Shown here piece by piece: positions 15,478 through 23,530 of a stretch of DNA of 64,000 bases. This DNA comes from Nostocoides sp. HKS02. GTDB taxonomy: Bacteria; Actinomycetota; Actinomycetes; Actinomycetales; Dermatophilaceae. Position 1 is the first letter of the stretch. Every line of letters starts with the position of its first letter. The stretch covers positions 1,116,001-1,180,000 of the forward strand of contig NZ_CP046121.1 in the NCBI RefSeq assembly GCF_009707485.1, read 5' to 3'. The notes under the pieces are model-generated. The model was not told the origin of the DNA, did no database searches, and saw nothing but the letters and a program-made list of their open reading frames with translations. A program made the position numbers and the translations under genes.

Positions 15478-16376
15478 CCACGCGTTCGGCGATGGTGATC
15501 CGACCACCCCTCGTGCCCGCGCTGTGGCGCCGTGGGGCGGTGAGGAGGGCCGTCGTGGGCAGCATCGTCCGGGTGCTGGCACCGACGATGCTGCCCACGA
15601 GACGTGCGCCAGTCGGTTACAGCCCGGAGGACAGCGTCCAGCCAGGCGTGTTCGTGTCGGGCGATGAACGCGGCGCAGGCCTGCCAGTGCTCGCCGTGCC
15701 CCGTGGCATACATCGACCCCCACGGTTCCCGGCCGGCCTCGTGCGAGGCATGGAGCAGGTCGTGCATGGCGCGGGCCCGACGTGCCATCGTCGAGGGCAA
15801 GGCTGCGCGGAGCTGCTCGTCGGCGTCGTAGCCGTCGACGAATGCGACGAGCCGGCTCGCCGCGAGGCCGACGTCCTCGCCGGCGAACACGTGGCCGAAC
15901 GAGATCGCGGCATAAGCAAGATCCCACAGCCGCGTACTCGGCCCGGCCCCGTCCCAGTCGATGAACACCAGCCGATCCCCGTCAATCACGAGGTTCCAAG
16001 CTGCAAGATCGTTGTGGCACAACAGGTTCGGTCGATCCACCGGCAGGAGGACCTCCCACGGGTCGGGAACGGGCAACCCCGCGCTGGCGTCGTGGATCGT
16101 GCGCACCAAGGCACCCACGCGACGGAGCAGCGCGACGTCCAGCGGGCCCCGGTCCATCGCCAGGTCGCCCGGGACGTACTCGAGAACAAGGCGGCCCAGC
16201 TCGTCGCGGGCCCTTGGTTCGGGCAGGTCGACGCCACGGTTCCGTAGAGCCTGCATGTACGCCACCGTGAGGTCCGTCGTCGGCAGCCACGGCTTGCGCA
16301 CCGTGTCCCCGATACGAACCACGCTCGCCGAGGCGTTGCCACCGGTCAGGGACGTCGCCCGGTGCCGGCCCGTCAT
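15474..16376 (-). CDS. Aminoglycoside/choline kinase-like phosphotransferase family protein
   Basis: A 300-residue APH-fold protein. It shows the catalytic loop NLLCHNDLAAWNLVI (HxDxxxxN-type) and the metal motif FIDWDGAGPSTRLWDLAYA, so it probably phosphorylates a small molecule. The start at 16376 overlaps the stop of the LuxR gene (ATGA). The fold appears to end near HAWLDAVLRAVTDW; the last 50 or so residues are Arg/His/Pro-rich and are read through the large hairpin at 15553-15600. The natural stop may therefore have been lost. True resistance activity is not implied. Confidence 0.75.
   Translation of the reverse strand: MTGRHRATSLTGGNASASVVRIGDTVRKPWLPTTDLTVAYMQALRNRGVDLPEPRARDELGRLVLEYVPGDLAMDRGPLDVALLRRVGALVRTIHDASAGLPVPDPWEVLLPVDRPNLLCHNDLAAWNLVIDGDRLVFIDWDGAGPSTRLWDLAYAAISFGHVFAGEDVGLAASRLVAFVDGYDADEQLRAALPSTMARRARAMHDLLHASHEAGREPWGSMYATGHGEHWQACAAFIARHEHAWLDAVLRAVTDWRTSRGQHRRCQHPDDAAHDGPPHRPTAPQRGHEGWSDHHRRTRG
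15553..15600. terminator. 17-bp hairpin inside the 3' end of the phosphotransferase frame
   Basis: Arms 15553-15569 and 15584-15600 are perfectly complementary over 17 bp, and the loop itself holds a 4-bp stem (15572-15575 with 15580-15583). This is a terminator-grade structure, yet it lies about 80 bases upstream of the annotated stop of the reverse-strand frame. Confidence 0.65.
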
Positions 16377-17119
16377 GGGTTGAGCCTGGACCACAGCGCG
16401 GCGGCGTGGGCCCGACTGTGCGCCCCGACGCGCTCGCGGGCTGTGGCGAGGCGCTTTCGGACCGTGCGGTCGGTGATCCCCAGCCGGCGCGCGATGCGCC
16501 GGTCCGTCCAGCCTCGGGCGACCAGGGCCAGCACCTCGGCCTCGCGGTCGGTGAACGTCACGGTCGCGGGCAGCGCCTGCTGGAGCTGGTGCGCCGCATG
16601 GTCGAGCTGGTTGCGAAAGGTCAGGGCGCCCGCGAGTGGCTGGCGGACCAGATCGAGACGGCGCATGTCCTCGTCGCTGAAGTCGTGACGGCTGCGGTGG
16701 ATACCGAGGAACACCAACGTCGTTGGGGTCGCCAGGAGCGTGAGCGCTGCGGGGTAGCGCCCGCCGCAGAACCCGTGCATCGCCTCGTAGGGCTCTGAGT
16801 CCCAGAACGGGCCCATCGGGGTCAGGTCGCTGACCCGGTGCGTGGCCCGCTCCGGCATACCCGCGCTGAACGATGGGTGCTCCGCGACGACGGCCTTCGC
16901 GCGTTCGAGGTACCTCCCCTCGACAGGGTCCTGCCCGGCCACGTCCACCGTCACGTGGTCAGTCCCATCCGCCCCGGCGGCCCAGACCGTCAGACCTGCG
17001 CCCGCGTCGGCCCGCAGCTCGCGGTGGACGCAGTCGGCAAGGAACTCGCCGTACGGTTGGCCGCGGACTGCCAGGTGCGCGGCTTCGACGCTGAGACGCA
17101 CAAGGTCCTCATCGCCCAC
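16373..17119 (-). CDS. LuxR-family transcriptional regulator
   Basis: A 248-residue protein with a C-terminal LuxR helix-turn-helix (about residues 180-240): TFTDREAEVLALVARGWTDR, then IARRLGITDRTVRKRLATAR. The N-terminal about 170 residues look like a GAF-type sensor domain, with no receiver Asp and no ATPase motif, so the signal is probably a small ligand. The GTG start at 17119 is preceded by a GGGGGGC stretch. It is the first gene of a two-gene unit and overlaps the phosphotransferase by ATGA, so it likely regulates that gene. Confidence 0.82.
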   Translation of the reverse strand: MGDEDLVRLSVEAAHLAVRGQPYGEFLADCVHRELRADAGAGLTVWAAGADGTDHVTVDVAGQDPVEGRYLERAKAVVAEHPSFSAGMPERATHRVSDLTPMGPFWDSEPYEAMHGFCGGRYPAALTLLATPTTLVFLGIHRSRHDFSDEDMRRLDLVRQPLAGALTFRNQLDHAAHQLQQALPATVTFTDREAEVLALVARGWTDRRIARRLGITDRTVRKRLATARERVGAHSRAHAAALWSRLNP

Positions 17120-17548
17120 AGTCGCCCCCCGAGCTGACGCGCCAAAGTTCCGCTTTTGACACTACTCGCACCCCTCGCGCACGTGGAACCCTTCAGGACG
17201 CGGCGGCTCACACCGATATGCGGGCCGACCGGGTGGGGTGAGGGGGCTGAGACGGGTGCGACACGGACTGGGCGGACCCGGCTGTCGGCCGCAAGGGTTT
17301 CGGTCGTGGTCGCGGCGTGCGGGCACCAGGGGATGCCGGCACAGCGGCGACCACGGCCGGAGCCGCCCACAGGCGCAGACGCCTCGACCTGCACAACGCG
17401 GCGATGTCGACCGTTTCCGCACCGGCTCTGTCTCTCGCTGTCCACTGGAGCTCCCGCGGTATCGCAGTCGCTAGATTGGGCGTCGAGCGCACCAGTGGTC
17501 GCAATCGGCCGGGCGCGCACGAAACCGGACCCCACCGAAGGAGAAGCC
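17120..17548. other. 429-base intergenic region between divergent LuxR and OsmC genes
   Basis: No gene could be supported here. The open frame leading into OsmC lacks a plausible start and reads as non-coding. A possible -10 element TAGATT lies at 17472-17477 facing OsmC, and the OsmC ribosome site GAAGGAGAAG lies at its end. An isolated TTGACA occurs at 17156-17161 without a matching -10. Confidence 0.5.
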
Positions 17549-17977
17549 ATGGCCACCACCCGCACCGCCGCCGCCCACTGGGAGGGCTCGCTCAAGGAAG
17601 GCGCTGGCGAGGTCACCCTCCAGTCCTCAGGGATCGGGACGTATGCCGTGACGTGGGCTTCGCGTGCCGAGGAGGCGAACGGCAAGACCAGCCCCGAGGA
17701 GCTGATCGCCGCCGCGCATTCGACGTGCTTCTCGATGGCGTTGTCCAACGCACTCGCTCAAGCGGGCACACCTCCGACGACCATCGACACCTCGGCCTCG
17801 GTGACCTTCCAGCCCGGCACCGGCATCACCGGGATCGCCCTGTCCGTGGTCGCTGACGTCCCGGGTATGACGGCAGAACAGTTCGAGGAGGCCGCCCAGG
17901 GCGCTAAGCAGGGCTGCCCGGTCAGCCAGGCGCTCGCCGCCGTGCCGATCACCCTCGAGGCACGGCTGGGCGGCTGA
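17549..17977 (+). CDS. osmC: OsmC-family peroxiredoxin
   Basis: A 142-residue protein with the two conserved redox cysteines of OsmC enzymes, in AAHSTCFSMALS (about residue 60) and QGCPVSQALAAVPI (about residue 125), plus the N-terminal GKTSPEELIAAAH. OsmC reduces organic hydroperoxides with thiol or dihydrolipoyl reductants and is usually stress-induced. The ATG at 17549 has a GAAGGAGAAG ribosome site. The gene stands alone and is closed by a 16-bp hairpin at 18000. Confidence 0.9.
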   Translation: MATTRTAAAHWEGSLKEGAGEVTLQSSGIGTYAVTWASRAEEANGKTSPEELIAAAHSTCFSMALSNALAQAGTPPTTIDTSASVTFQPGTGITGIALSVVADVPGMTAEQFEEAAQGAKQGCPVSQALAAVPITLEARLGG

Positions 17978-17999
17978 GTCCGAGCTGACCACGGGACGA

Positions 18000-18036
18000 G
18001 AGTGTCCGGCAGCGGATCTCCCGCTGCCGGACACTC
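18000..18036 (+). terminator. 16-bp hairpin after osmC
   Basis: Arms 18000-18015 and 18021-18036 are exactly complementary with a 5-base loop, 22 bases after the osmC stop. No T-run follows. Confidence 0.75.
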
Positions 18037-18203
18037 CCGCGGCACGAGCACGAAGGCTGTGGGCTCAACCTTGGAGCTCTTGACCCGGTCGACGGCGCGC
18101 CGCAGACCGAGCCCGTGCTCTCCCTACCCGAGTGCGCTCAACCCATGCCTCCAGAGCGCAGGAACTGCAGCCGCATCGAGGACGGCTCAGTCGAGCGCCA
18201 GGC

Positions 18204-19037
18204 TCACGCGGCCATCACGGGGTCGCTGAGGTCGTGGCGGAGCCGGGCGAGGATGGCGGTGAGCAGGCGCGAAACCTGCATCTGGCTCACCCCGAGCGCG
18301 AGTCCGATCTCTGACTGGGTCCGCTCCTCGACGAACCGCAGCCGGATGATCCGGCGCTCCCGCTCCGAGAGTGAGGCGATGGCCTGGGCCAGTGCATCGC
18401 GCCGGGCCAGCGCCTCGACATGGTCGCCGTCGCGTTCGGCCACGTCGATCGGGTGGCGACCACCGACCACGGGGGCATCGAGGGAGACTGCACGGTAGGC
18501 GGCCGAGCAGGCCTGCGCCTCCTGGACATCGCCACGCTCCAAGCCGAGGGCACCCGCCAGCTCCCCGGTGGACGGCTCGCGCTGCAGCCGGTGGCGCAGC
18601 AGGTCCTCCTCGGTGGCGAGCTGGGCGCGCAGCTCCTGCAGGCGGCGAGGCGGTCGCACCGCCCAGCCACAGTCGCGAAAATGCCGTTTGATCTCACCGG
18701 AAATCGTCGGCACGGCATACGCGGCGAAGCTGCTTCCGCAGCCGACCCGGTAACCGCGAGCTGCCTTCACCAGGGCCATCCGGCCCACTTGCACGAGGTC
18801 GTCGGCGTCGATGCCCCGGCCGCGGTAACGGACCGCCACGCTGTCGGCGAGGTCGAGGCAGAGGACCACGGCTTCTCGTCGCAGCGCCTCGGCGCGTTTG
18901 GTGTCATCACAGTCCTGGGCCTGTGCCAGAAGGGATTCGGCACGCTCGTGGGCCTCTTGGCGGGTGGCCTCGACGTATGCCGCGTGGAGGTCCCGGCTGG
19001 AATGTTCGAGACTGGTCTGGTCAGAAATTTGGGTCAT
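18204..19037 (-). CDS. sigF: SigB/SigF-type alternative sigma factor
   Basis: A 277-residue sigma-70 family protein of the SigB/SigF/SigG group. Region 2 is visible as GIDADDLVQVGRMALVKAAR with FAAYAVPTISGEIKRHFRD, region 3 as LQREPSTGELAGALGLE, and region 4 as LSERERRIIRLRFVEE with QSEIGLALGVSQMQVSRLL. The group directs general stress or late-stage transcription in actinobacteria and is normally held by an anti-sigma factor, but no RsbW-like gene is adjacent. The ATG at 19037 lies downstream of the DUF2231 gene. The exact sigma name is by family only. Confidence 0.85.
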   Translation of the reverse strand: MTQISDQTSLEHSSRDLHAAYVEATRQEAHERAESLLAQAQDCDDTKRAEALRREAVVLCLDLADSVAVRYRGRGIDADDLVQVGRMALVKAARGYRVGCGSSFAAYAVPTISGEIKRHFRDCGWAVRPPRRLQELRAQLATEEDLLRHRLQREPSTGELAGALGLERGDVQEAQACSAAYRAVSLDAPVVGGRHPIDVAERDGDHVEALARRDALAQAIASLSERERRIIRLRFVEERTQSEIGLALGVSQMQVSRLLTAILARLRHDLSDPVMAA

Positions 19038-19122
19038 GAGGGTGCGCCCGTTCTCTCAATGAGAGGGATGGCACCACTGCTGGACCATGTGTCTCGCTGT
19101 GTTCGTCTCTACACAACCACGA

Positions 19123-19141
19123 CATTGCGGTCACCGCAATG
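19123..19141. promoter_or_regulatory. 8-3-8 inverted repeat between DUF2231 and the sigma gene
   Basis: CATTGCGG and CCGCAATG flank a 3-base TCA centre, 20 bases downstream of the DUF2231 stop on the reverse strand and about 85 bases before the sigma ATG. It could be a weak terminator or an operator for the sigma gene. Confidence 0.4.
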
Positions 19142-19160
19142 GCAGGGCACTCCCCCGTGC

Positions 19161-19775
19161 TCAGCGACTCAGCCGGGGACCCACGCCGTCGGTGGCGAAT
19201 GAGGGGTGCCGGCTACCGGTCTTGCGGGCGGCGCTGAGGTGGCCCCCCAGCAGGCCCGCCACGGTGGCCACCGACGTGGCCGCGAACGACAGAGCGACGG
19301 ACCGACCATGCGCGCGCCGCCGCGTCGCGAGCGACCCGGCATACAGGGCCACCGCGACCACGTTGAGCGCCGCATGGGCCGACGCGATCCGCGTCTCGGG
19401 CTTGGCCGTGCCCCTCCACTCGGCCAAGCCCGTGAGGACCGTGGGCACGGCGGTGAGCAGTCCGGCGGCCAACAGTCGACGGGACGCGGGCCGGTCCTCC
19501 TCGCGCCCGAGGACGTCCAGCAGGAGGCTCGAGCTCCACAGTCCGATCGGCACGTCGGTCATCGCCGGGTGCACTGCGTGACCCAGCGCCGTCCCGGTCA
19601 AGGCGCCGCGCAGGCCGGGCCGCTCGGTCACGCGCGACAGCCAGCCGATCGGGAGACTCAGCTGGTCGAGTGCGCCCGCGCGCTCCAGGCTCTGCACCAG
19701 CCGCACCGCGACGGGTCGCTCGGCGCCGGTGGCTGGTGTGGCGTCGGGGAGGTGGTCTGGTCCGCTGCCGGTCAT
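19161..19775 (-). CDS. DUF2231 membrane protein
   Basis: A 204-residue protein with the DUF2231 signature ALGHAVHPAMTDVPIGLWSS followed by SLLLDVLG, and later hydrophobic helices AAGLLTAVPTVLTGLAEW, AALNVVAVALYAGSLA and LSFAATSVATVAGLLGGHLS. DUF2231 proteins are multi-pass membrane proteins sometimes linked to redox or haem functions; the role here is unknown. The ATG at 19775 (GGACAGG ribosome site) is preferred over an upstream GTG at 19838. Confidence 0.78.
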   Translation of the reverse strand: MTGSGPDHLPDATPATGAERPVAVRLVQSLERAGALDQLSLPIGWLSRVTERPGLRGALTGTALGHAVHPAMTDVPIGLWSSSLLLDVLGREEDRPASRRLLAAGLLTAVPTVLTGLAEWRGTAKPETRIASAHAALNVVAVALYAGSLATRRRAHGRSVALSFAATSVATVAGLLGGHLSAARKTGSRHPSFATDGVGPRLSR

Positions 19776-19862
19776 GACCTGTCCATGCCCGCCCTCGTCC
19801 CCCGCAAACCCGCGACCCGGAACGTCTGCGGAAGCCACCTGCCTCGTGGCTAGTCTTGCGTC

Positions 19863-20756
19863 GTGCCCACCGCCTCCAGCTCACCTGCCACGACCCCGGC
19901 GGAGGATCCGGCGCCGACGCCGACGTCGGCTGCGGAGCCGCACCTCGGCACCGGGCGCCAGCTGCAGCAGTTCATCGTGACGATCTGCGCGCTCTATGCG
20001 CGGGGTGAGCGGTCGATCGCGGTCGCCGACCTGATCCGGCTCCTCGAGACGCTTCACGTCGAGGAGGCCGCGGCCCGCTCGGCCCTGTCCCGGTTGAAGA
20101 AGCGCGGCATCCTCAACAGCACGCGCGCGAACGGGGGCGCCGCGTATCGACTCGACCCGGCGCTGGAGGACGTGTTCGAGGAAGGCGACGAGCGGATCTT
20201 CGCCACTCGCCGGGCCACGCCGGACGAGCGGTGGCTGCTGGTGGCCTTCTCTGTGCCCGAGGCGCGACGGCACCTGCGTCACCAGATCCGCAGGGTCCTG
20301 GCTAGCCGCGGCTTCGGCACGGTCGCGGCGGGGCTGTGGATCGCGCCCGAGTCCGGGTACGCACACGTGCGCCGTGAGCTCGAGCGCGAGGGGCTTGCGG
20401 GGTTCGTCGAGTTCTTCTCGGCGGAGGTGATGACCGACGAGGTCGGGTCACGGGTCGCCCAGTGGTGGGACCTCGACGCCCTGGCCGAGCTGTATGCCGG
20501 GTTCCGCGCCGCGTTCGGACCCGTCCTGGAACGGTGGCAGCAGCGGGGGCCCGTCGGCGACGACCCCCAGGCCTTCGCCGACCACGTCCTGCTGCTCACG
20601 GCATGGCGGCGGCTGCCCTACCTCGACCCGGGACTGCCCTCGGAGTACCTGCCCGCCGACTGGGAGGGGCTGGCCGCGGAGCGACTCTTCATGGCTCTGC
20701 ACGAGCTGCTCTCCCCCGCGGCCGCACGCCACGCCGCGACGGTGCTCGGACCCTGA
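19863..20756 (+). CDS. paaX: PaaX-family transcriptional regulator
   Basis: A 297-residue PaaX protein. After a low-complexity Pro/Ala/Thr stretch of about 30 residues comes the winged helix (LIRLLETLHVEEAAARSALS, RLKKRGILNSTR) and then PaaX domains with DERWLLVAFSVPEARRHLR and GFGTVAAGLWIAPE. PaaX proteins repress aromatic-acid catabolic genes and release DNA on binding an aryl-CoA. Here it lies next to an aryl-CoA ligase cluster, its probable target. The GTG at 19863 follows a TAGTCT by six bases with no ribosome site, so the message may be leaderless. Confidence 0.83.
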   Translation: MPTASSSPATTPAEDPAPTPTSAAEPHLGTGRQLQQFIVTICALYARGERSIAVADLIRLLETLHVEEAAARSALSRLKKRGILNSTRANGGAAYRLDPALEDVFEEGDERIFATRRATPDERWLLVAFSVPEARRHLRHQIRRVLASRGFGTVAAGLWIAPESGYAHVRRELEREGLAGFVEFFSAEVMTDEVGSRVAQWWDLDALAELYAGFRAAFGPVLERWQQRGPVGDDPQAFADHVLLLTAWRRLPYLDPGLPSEYLPADWEGLAAERLFMALHELLSPAAARHAATVLGP

Positions 20757-20778
20757 CCGGTCGCCTCCGGGCGAGGAC

Positions 20779-21191
20779 TCAGGGGACGCGCAGGCGTTCC
20801 TGCGGGATCACGGCGACGCCGAGGATCTCGATCAGGGCCTCGGGTTGCCACAGGGCGGTGCAGCCGATGCCGGCCATCGCCGGGTAGACCGGGCCGGCCA
20901 GCTCGCGCCAGACCGCACCGATCTCGCTGCCGTGCGCCTGGTAGTCGGGGATGTCGGTGAGGTAGATCGTGATGCTCACGAGGTCCTCCGGCAGGCCGCC
21001 GGCCTCGCGCAGGGTCGTCAGCACGTTGCCGAACGCCTGCCGGAACTGCGCCACGATCCCGCCCTCGACGATCCGCATCTCGGAGTCGAGGGCGGTCTGG
21101 CCGCCGAGGTACAGCGTCGTGCCGCTGAGGGTGCCGTGGGAGTACCCCCGGGGGTGGGCAGCGTGGCGGGGTTGATCGCGATGGGCGTCAT
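20779..21191 (-). pseudogene. ridA: RidA-family enamine/imine deaminase, one-base frameshift
   Basis: The N terminus MTPIAINPATLPTP from ATG 21191 lies in one frame; the rest, RGYSHGTLSGTTLYLGGQTA, then FGNVLTTLREAGG and YPAMAGIGCTALWQPEALIE, in another. The break is at the CCCCCGGGGG run near 21145-21154; adding one C rebuilds a continuous 137-residue RidA/YjgF protein. RidA proteins hydrolyse reactive enamines and imines to ketones plus ammonia. It is divergent from the aromatic operon and shares its 84-base promoter region, so a role in deaminating an aminated ring intermediate is plausible. The frameshift is probably a sequencing error. Confidence 0.8.
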
Positions 21192-21275
21192 GGGATCTCC
21201 TCGGTCTCGAAACTCGGTATTGACTATACGTGACGGTCGTGAAAAAGTCGCTATATCGAGCGGAGGGAGTAATCG
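21192..21275. promoter_or_regulatory. Divergent promoter/operator region of the aromatic-acid cluster
   Basis: This 84-base AT-richer segment separates ridA from the FAH-family gene. It contains TTGACT (21220-21225), a direct repeat of CGTGA at 21229 and 21238, TATAGT on the reverse strand (21223-21228) as a possible -10 for ridA, and a GGAGGGAG ribosome site before the GTG at 21276. The repeats are candidate binding sites for the PaaX regulator, although the known PaaX box was not matched exactly. Confidence 0.45.
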
Positions 21276-22091
21276 GTGCGACTGGCCACGGTGGCGACAC
21301 CAGACGGCGCGACGTATGCCGCGGTCCGCTGCGGCGACGCCTGGCGGGCGTTGCCGGCCCCCGACCTGTCCACGCTCCTCACCCGCGACGCCTGGCGCGA
21401 CCTCGCGGCCGACCCGGGCGCAGAGCTGTCGGGAGCCACGCCCGTGAACCCACTCCCCCGCCCGGGCAAGGTGATCTGCGCCGGGCTGAACTACGCCGAG
21501 CACATCACCGAGATGGGGCGCGACCTGCCGTCGCACCCCACCCTGTTCGCCAAGTTCGCCGACACCCTCACGGGTCCGCACGATGCCATCCACGCGCCCG
21601 CCGCCGTGGAGCTCGACTGGGAGGCCGAGCTCGCCGTCGTGGTCGGCACCGAGCTGAGGGGGGCCACCGAGGACGACGCGCGCCGCAGCATCGCCGGCTA
21701 CACCATCGCCAACGACATCTCGGTCCGTGACTGGCAACGCCGCACCCTCCAGTGGTTGCAGGGCAAGGCCTGGGACGCCACGACCCCGATCGGCCCGGTG
21801 GTCGTCACCCCCGACGAGCTGGACCCCGAGGCAGGCGTCGAGGTCACCTGCGAGGTCAACGGCGCCACCGTGCAGCGTGGCAACACCCGGACCCTCGTGT
21901 TCGGCGCGGCCACCTTGCTCGCCTACATCTCCCAGTTCACCACCCTGCGCGCCGGGGACCTCGTCCTCACCGGCACCCCCGGAGGCGTCGGCATGGGCAT
22001 GGAGCCACCCCGGTTCCTCGCCGACGGCGACGTGGTCCGCACCGCCATCGCCGGCATCGGTGCGCTCGAGAACACCATCCACCTGACCTGA
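21276..22091 (+). CDS. Fumarylacetoacetate hydrolase (FAH) family protein
   Basis: A 271-residue FAH-fold enzyme with the family core KVICAGLNYAEHITEMG, VELDWEAELAVVVGTE (metal-binding acidic residues) and GYTIANDISVRDWQ, LVLTGTPGGVGMGMEPP. The superfamily hydrolyses C-C bonds of beta-diketo acids such as fumarylpyruvate, maleylpyruvate and fumarylacetoacetate. It is the first gene of the aromatic operon (GTG 21276, strong ribosome site), so it probably cleaves the late ring-derived diketo intermediate. The exact substrate cannot be read from sequence. Confidence 0.85.
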   Translation: MRLATVATPDGATYAAVRCGDAWRALPAPDLSTLLTRDAWRDLAADPGAELSGATPVNPLPRPGKVICAGLNYAEHITEMGRDLPSHPTLFAKFADTLTGPHDAIHAPAAVELDWEAELAVVVGTELRGATEDDARRSIAGYTIANDISVRDWQRRTLQWLQGKAWDATTPIGPVVVTPDELDPEAGVEVTCEVNGATVQRGNTRTLVFGAATLLAYISQFTTLRAGDLVLTGTPGGVGMGMEPPRFLADGDVVRTAIAGIGALENTIHLT

Positions 22092-22113
22092 CATCCCGAC
22101 CCGAGGAGACCCG

Positions 22114-22591
22114 ATGAACTTCGACGACTACGTGCTCGAGGGCGACCCGACCCCCTGGGCCCTCCCCGACGGCACCGTCGCCCCGGTGGTGACCCGCGGC
22201 GGTCTCGAGGACGTCCAGACGATGGATTCCGGTGGCGCCGTGCGGGTTTCGGGGGTCAGCAACCAGCACACCCCGGCCCAGCGGCTGTGGTACGGCCGGG
22301 TGTCCAACGCCCCCGGGTTCCGGTCGGTGTCCCACCACCACGGCGAGGCCGAGACGGGCGGCTACGTCCTGTCGGGCAAGGCGCGCATCTACTACGGCGA
22401 GAAGTTCGGCGACTACGTCGACCTCGAGACCGGCGACTGGGTGTTCGTTCCCCCCCTTCATGCCGCACGTCGAGTGCAACATGTCGACCACCGAGGACCT
22501 CGTCTGGCTGACGACGCGCACCCCGGACAACATCGTCGTCAACCTCGCCGACGTCGACGACGCCACGCTCGAGGGGTTCCGGCGCGCATGA
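22114..22591 (+). pseudogene. Single-domain cupin protein, one-base frameshift in a C7 run
   Basis: The protein begins MNFDDYVLEGDPTPWALPD and has a cupin core with SVSHHHGEAETGGYVLSG supplying metal-ligand His and Glu. At the C7 run 22450-22456 the frame changes: reading six C's restores VFVPPFMPHVECNMSTTEDL with the second cupin motif His, ending TLEGFRRA at 22591. The repaired product is 158 residues. Its stop overlaps the thioesterase ATG (ATGA). Without the repair the frame runs into the thioesterase and mimics a fusion. A ring-cleavage dioxygenase or isomerase role in the pathway is possible but unproven. Confidence 0.8.
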
Positions 22592-23520
22592 CCCCCACCT
22601 CCGCGGCCCTCACCTCCCAGGTCCTCACCGACGCCCTCGAGCTGACGCCAGCCAAGGCAGAGGTGTTCGACGAGGCCTACACCGCGACCACCCAGTACTG
22701 CCCGTGGCCCAAGGCGTACGGCGGCGACATGGTCGCCCAGGCCACGGTGGCGGCCCTGCGGTCCGTCGACACCGATCGCCGGCTCCACTCGATGCACAGC
22801 TACTTCATGCGGCCCGTCGACATCGGAGCGCAGGTCCGCTACGAGGTCGAGCGGCTGCGCGACGGCCGCGGCTACTCGACCCGGCAGGTGCGCGCCTTCC
22901 AGGGTGGCAAGCCCGTGTACGTCGCCCTGGCCTCGTTCCACGTCCCCGAGACCGGCGGTGAGTATGCCGCCGACGCACCCCGCGCGGTGCCGCCGCCGGA
23001 GTCGCTCCCGAGCGCCGCGGCATACCTCGAGGCGTTCGAGCCGGGCACGGACGAGACAGGGACGATGACCGCCGACTCCCGCGCCTACTGGTCCGGCGGC
23101 AGGTCCTTCGACATGCGGCACGTCCCAGGGCCGGTCTACGTCCGGGTCGAGGGTGAGCGAGTGCCGCACCAGGGCGTCTGGGTCAACCCGTTCGACCCGC
23201 TGCGCCCGGTCGCGGGCCTCGACGACACGCAGCTCGCGCAGGCGGCGCTGGCCTACGCCTGCGACTACACGATCCTCGAGCCGGTGCTGCGCGTCCTGGG
23301 TCTCGCCTGGGCCGATCGTGGCCTGGTGACCGCCAGCCTCGACCACGCCATGTGGTTCCACCGGCCGTGCGCGATGGATGACTGGCTGCTCTATGCGCAG
23401 GAGGCCGTCGCCGCCGGCTCCGGGCGCGGGCTGGGGCTCGGGCGCTTCTTCACCCGTGACGGCGAACACGTGGCCACCGTCGCCCAAGAGGGCATGCTCC
23501 GGGCCGGCCAGCGACTGTGA
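22588..23520 (+). CDS. TesB-like acyl-CoA thioesterase family protein
   Basis: A 310-residue double-hotdog protein. Visible TesB features are YCPWPKAYGGDMVAQATVAA, the MHSYFMRPVDIGAQVRYEVE strand-turn and RDGRGYSTRQVRAFQGGKPV in the first half, and LVTASLDHAMWFHRPCAMDD with LLYAQEAVAAGSGRGLGLG in the second. It should hydrolyse an acyl- or aryl-CoA to the free acid. The ATG at 22588 overlaps the cupin stop and the CoA-ligase follows after ten bases, so it belongs to the aromatic operon, probably releasing a CoA intermediate before ring cleavage. Confidence 0.83.
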   Translation: MTPTSAALTSQVLTDALELTPAKAEVFDEAYTATTQYCPWPKAYGGDMVAQATVAALRSVDTDRRLHSMHSYFMRPVDIGAQVRYEVERLRDGRGYSTRQVRAFQGGKPVYVALASFHVPETGGEYAADAPRAVPPPESLPSAAAYLEAFEPGTDETGTMTADSRAYWSGGRSFDMRHVPGPVYVRVEGERVPHQGVWVNPFDPLRPVAGLDDTQLAQAALAYACDYTILEPVLRVLGLAWADRGLVTASLDHAMWFHRPCAMDDWLLYAQEAVAAGSGRGLGLGRFFTRDGEHVATVAQEGMLRAGQRL

Positions 23521-23530
23521 AAGGCACACC

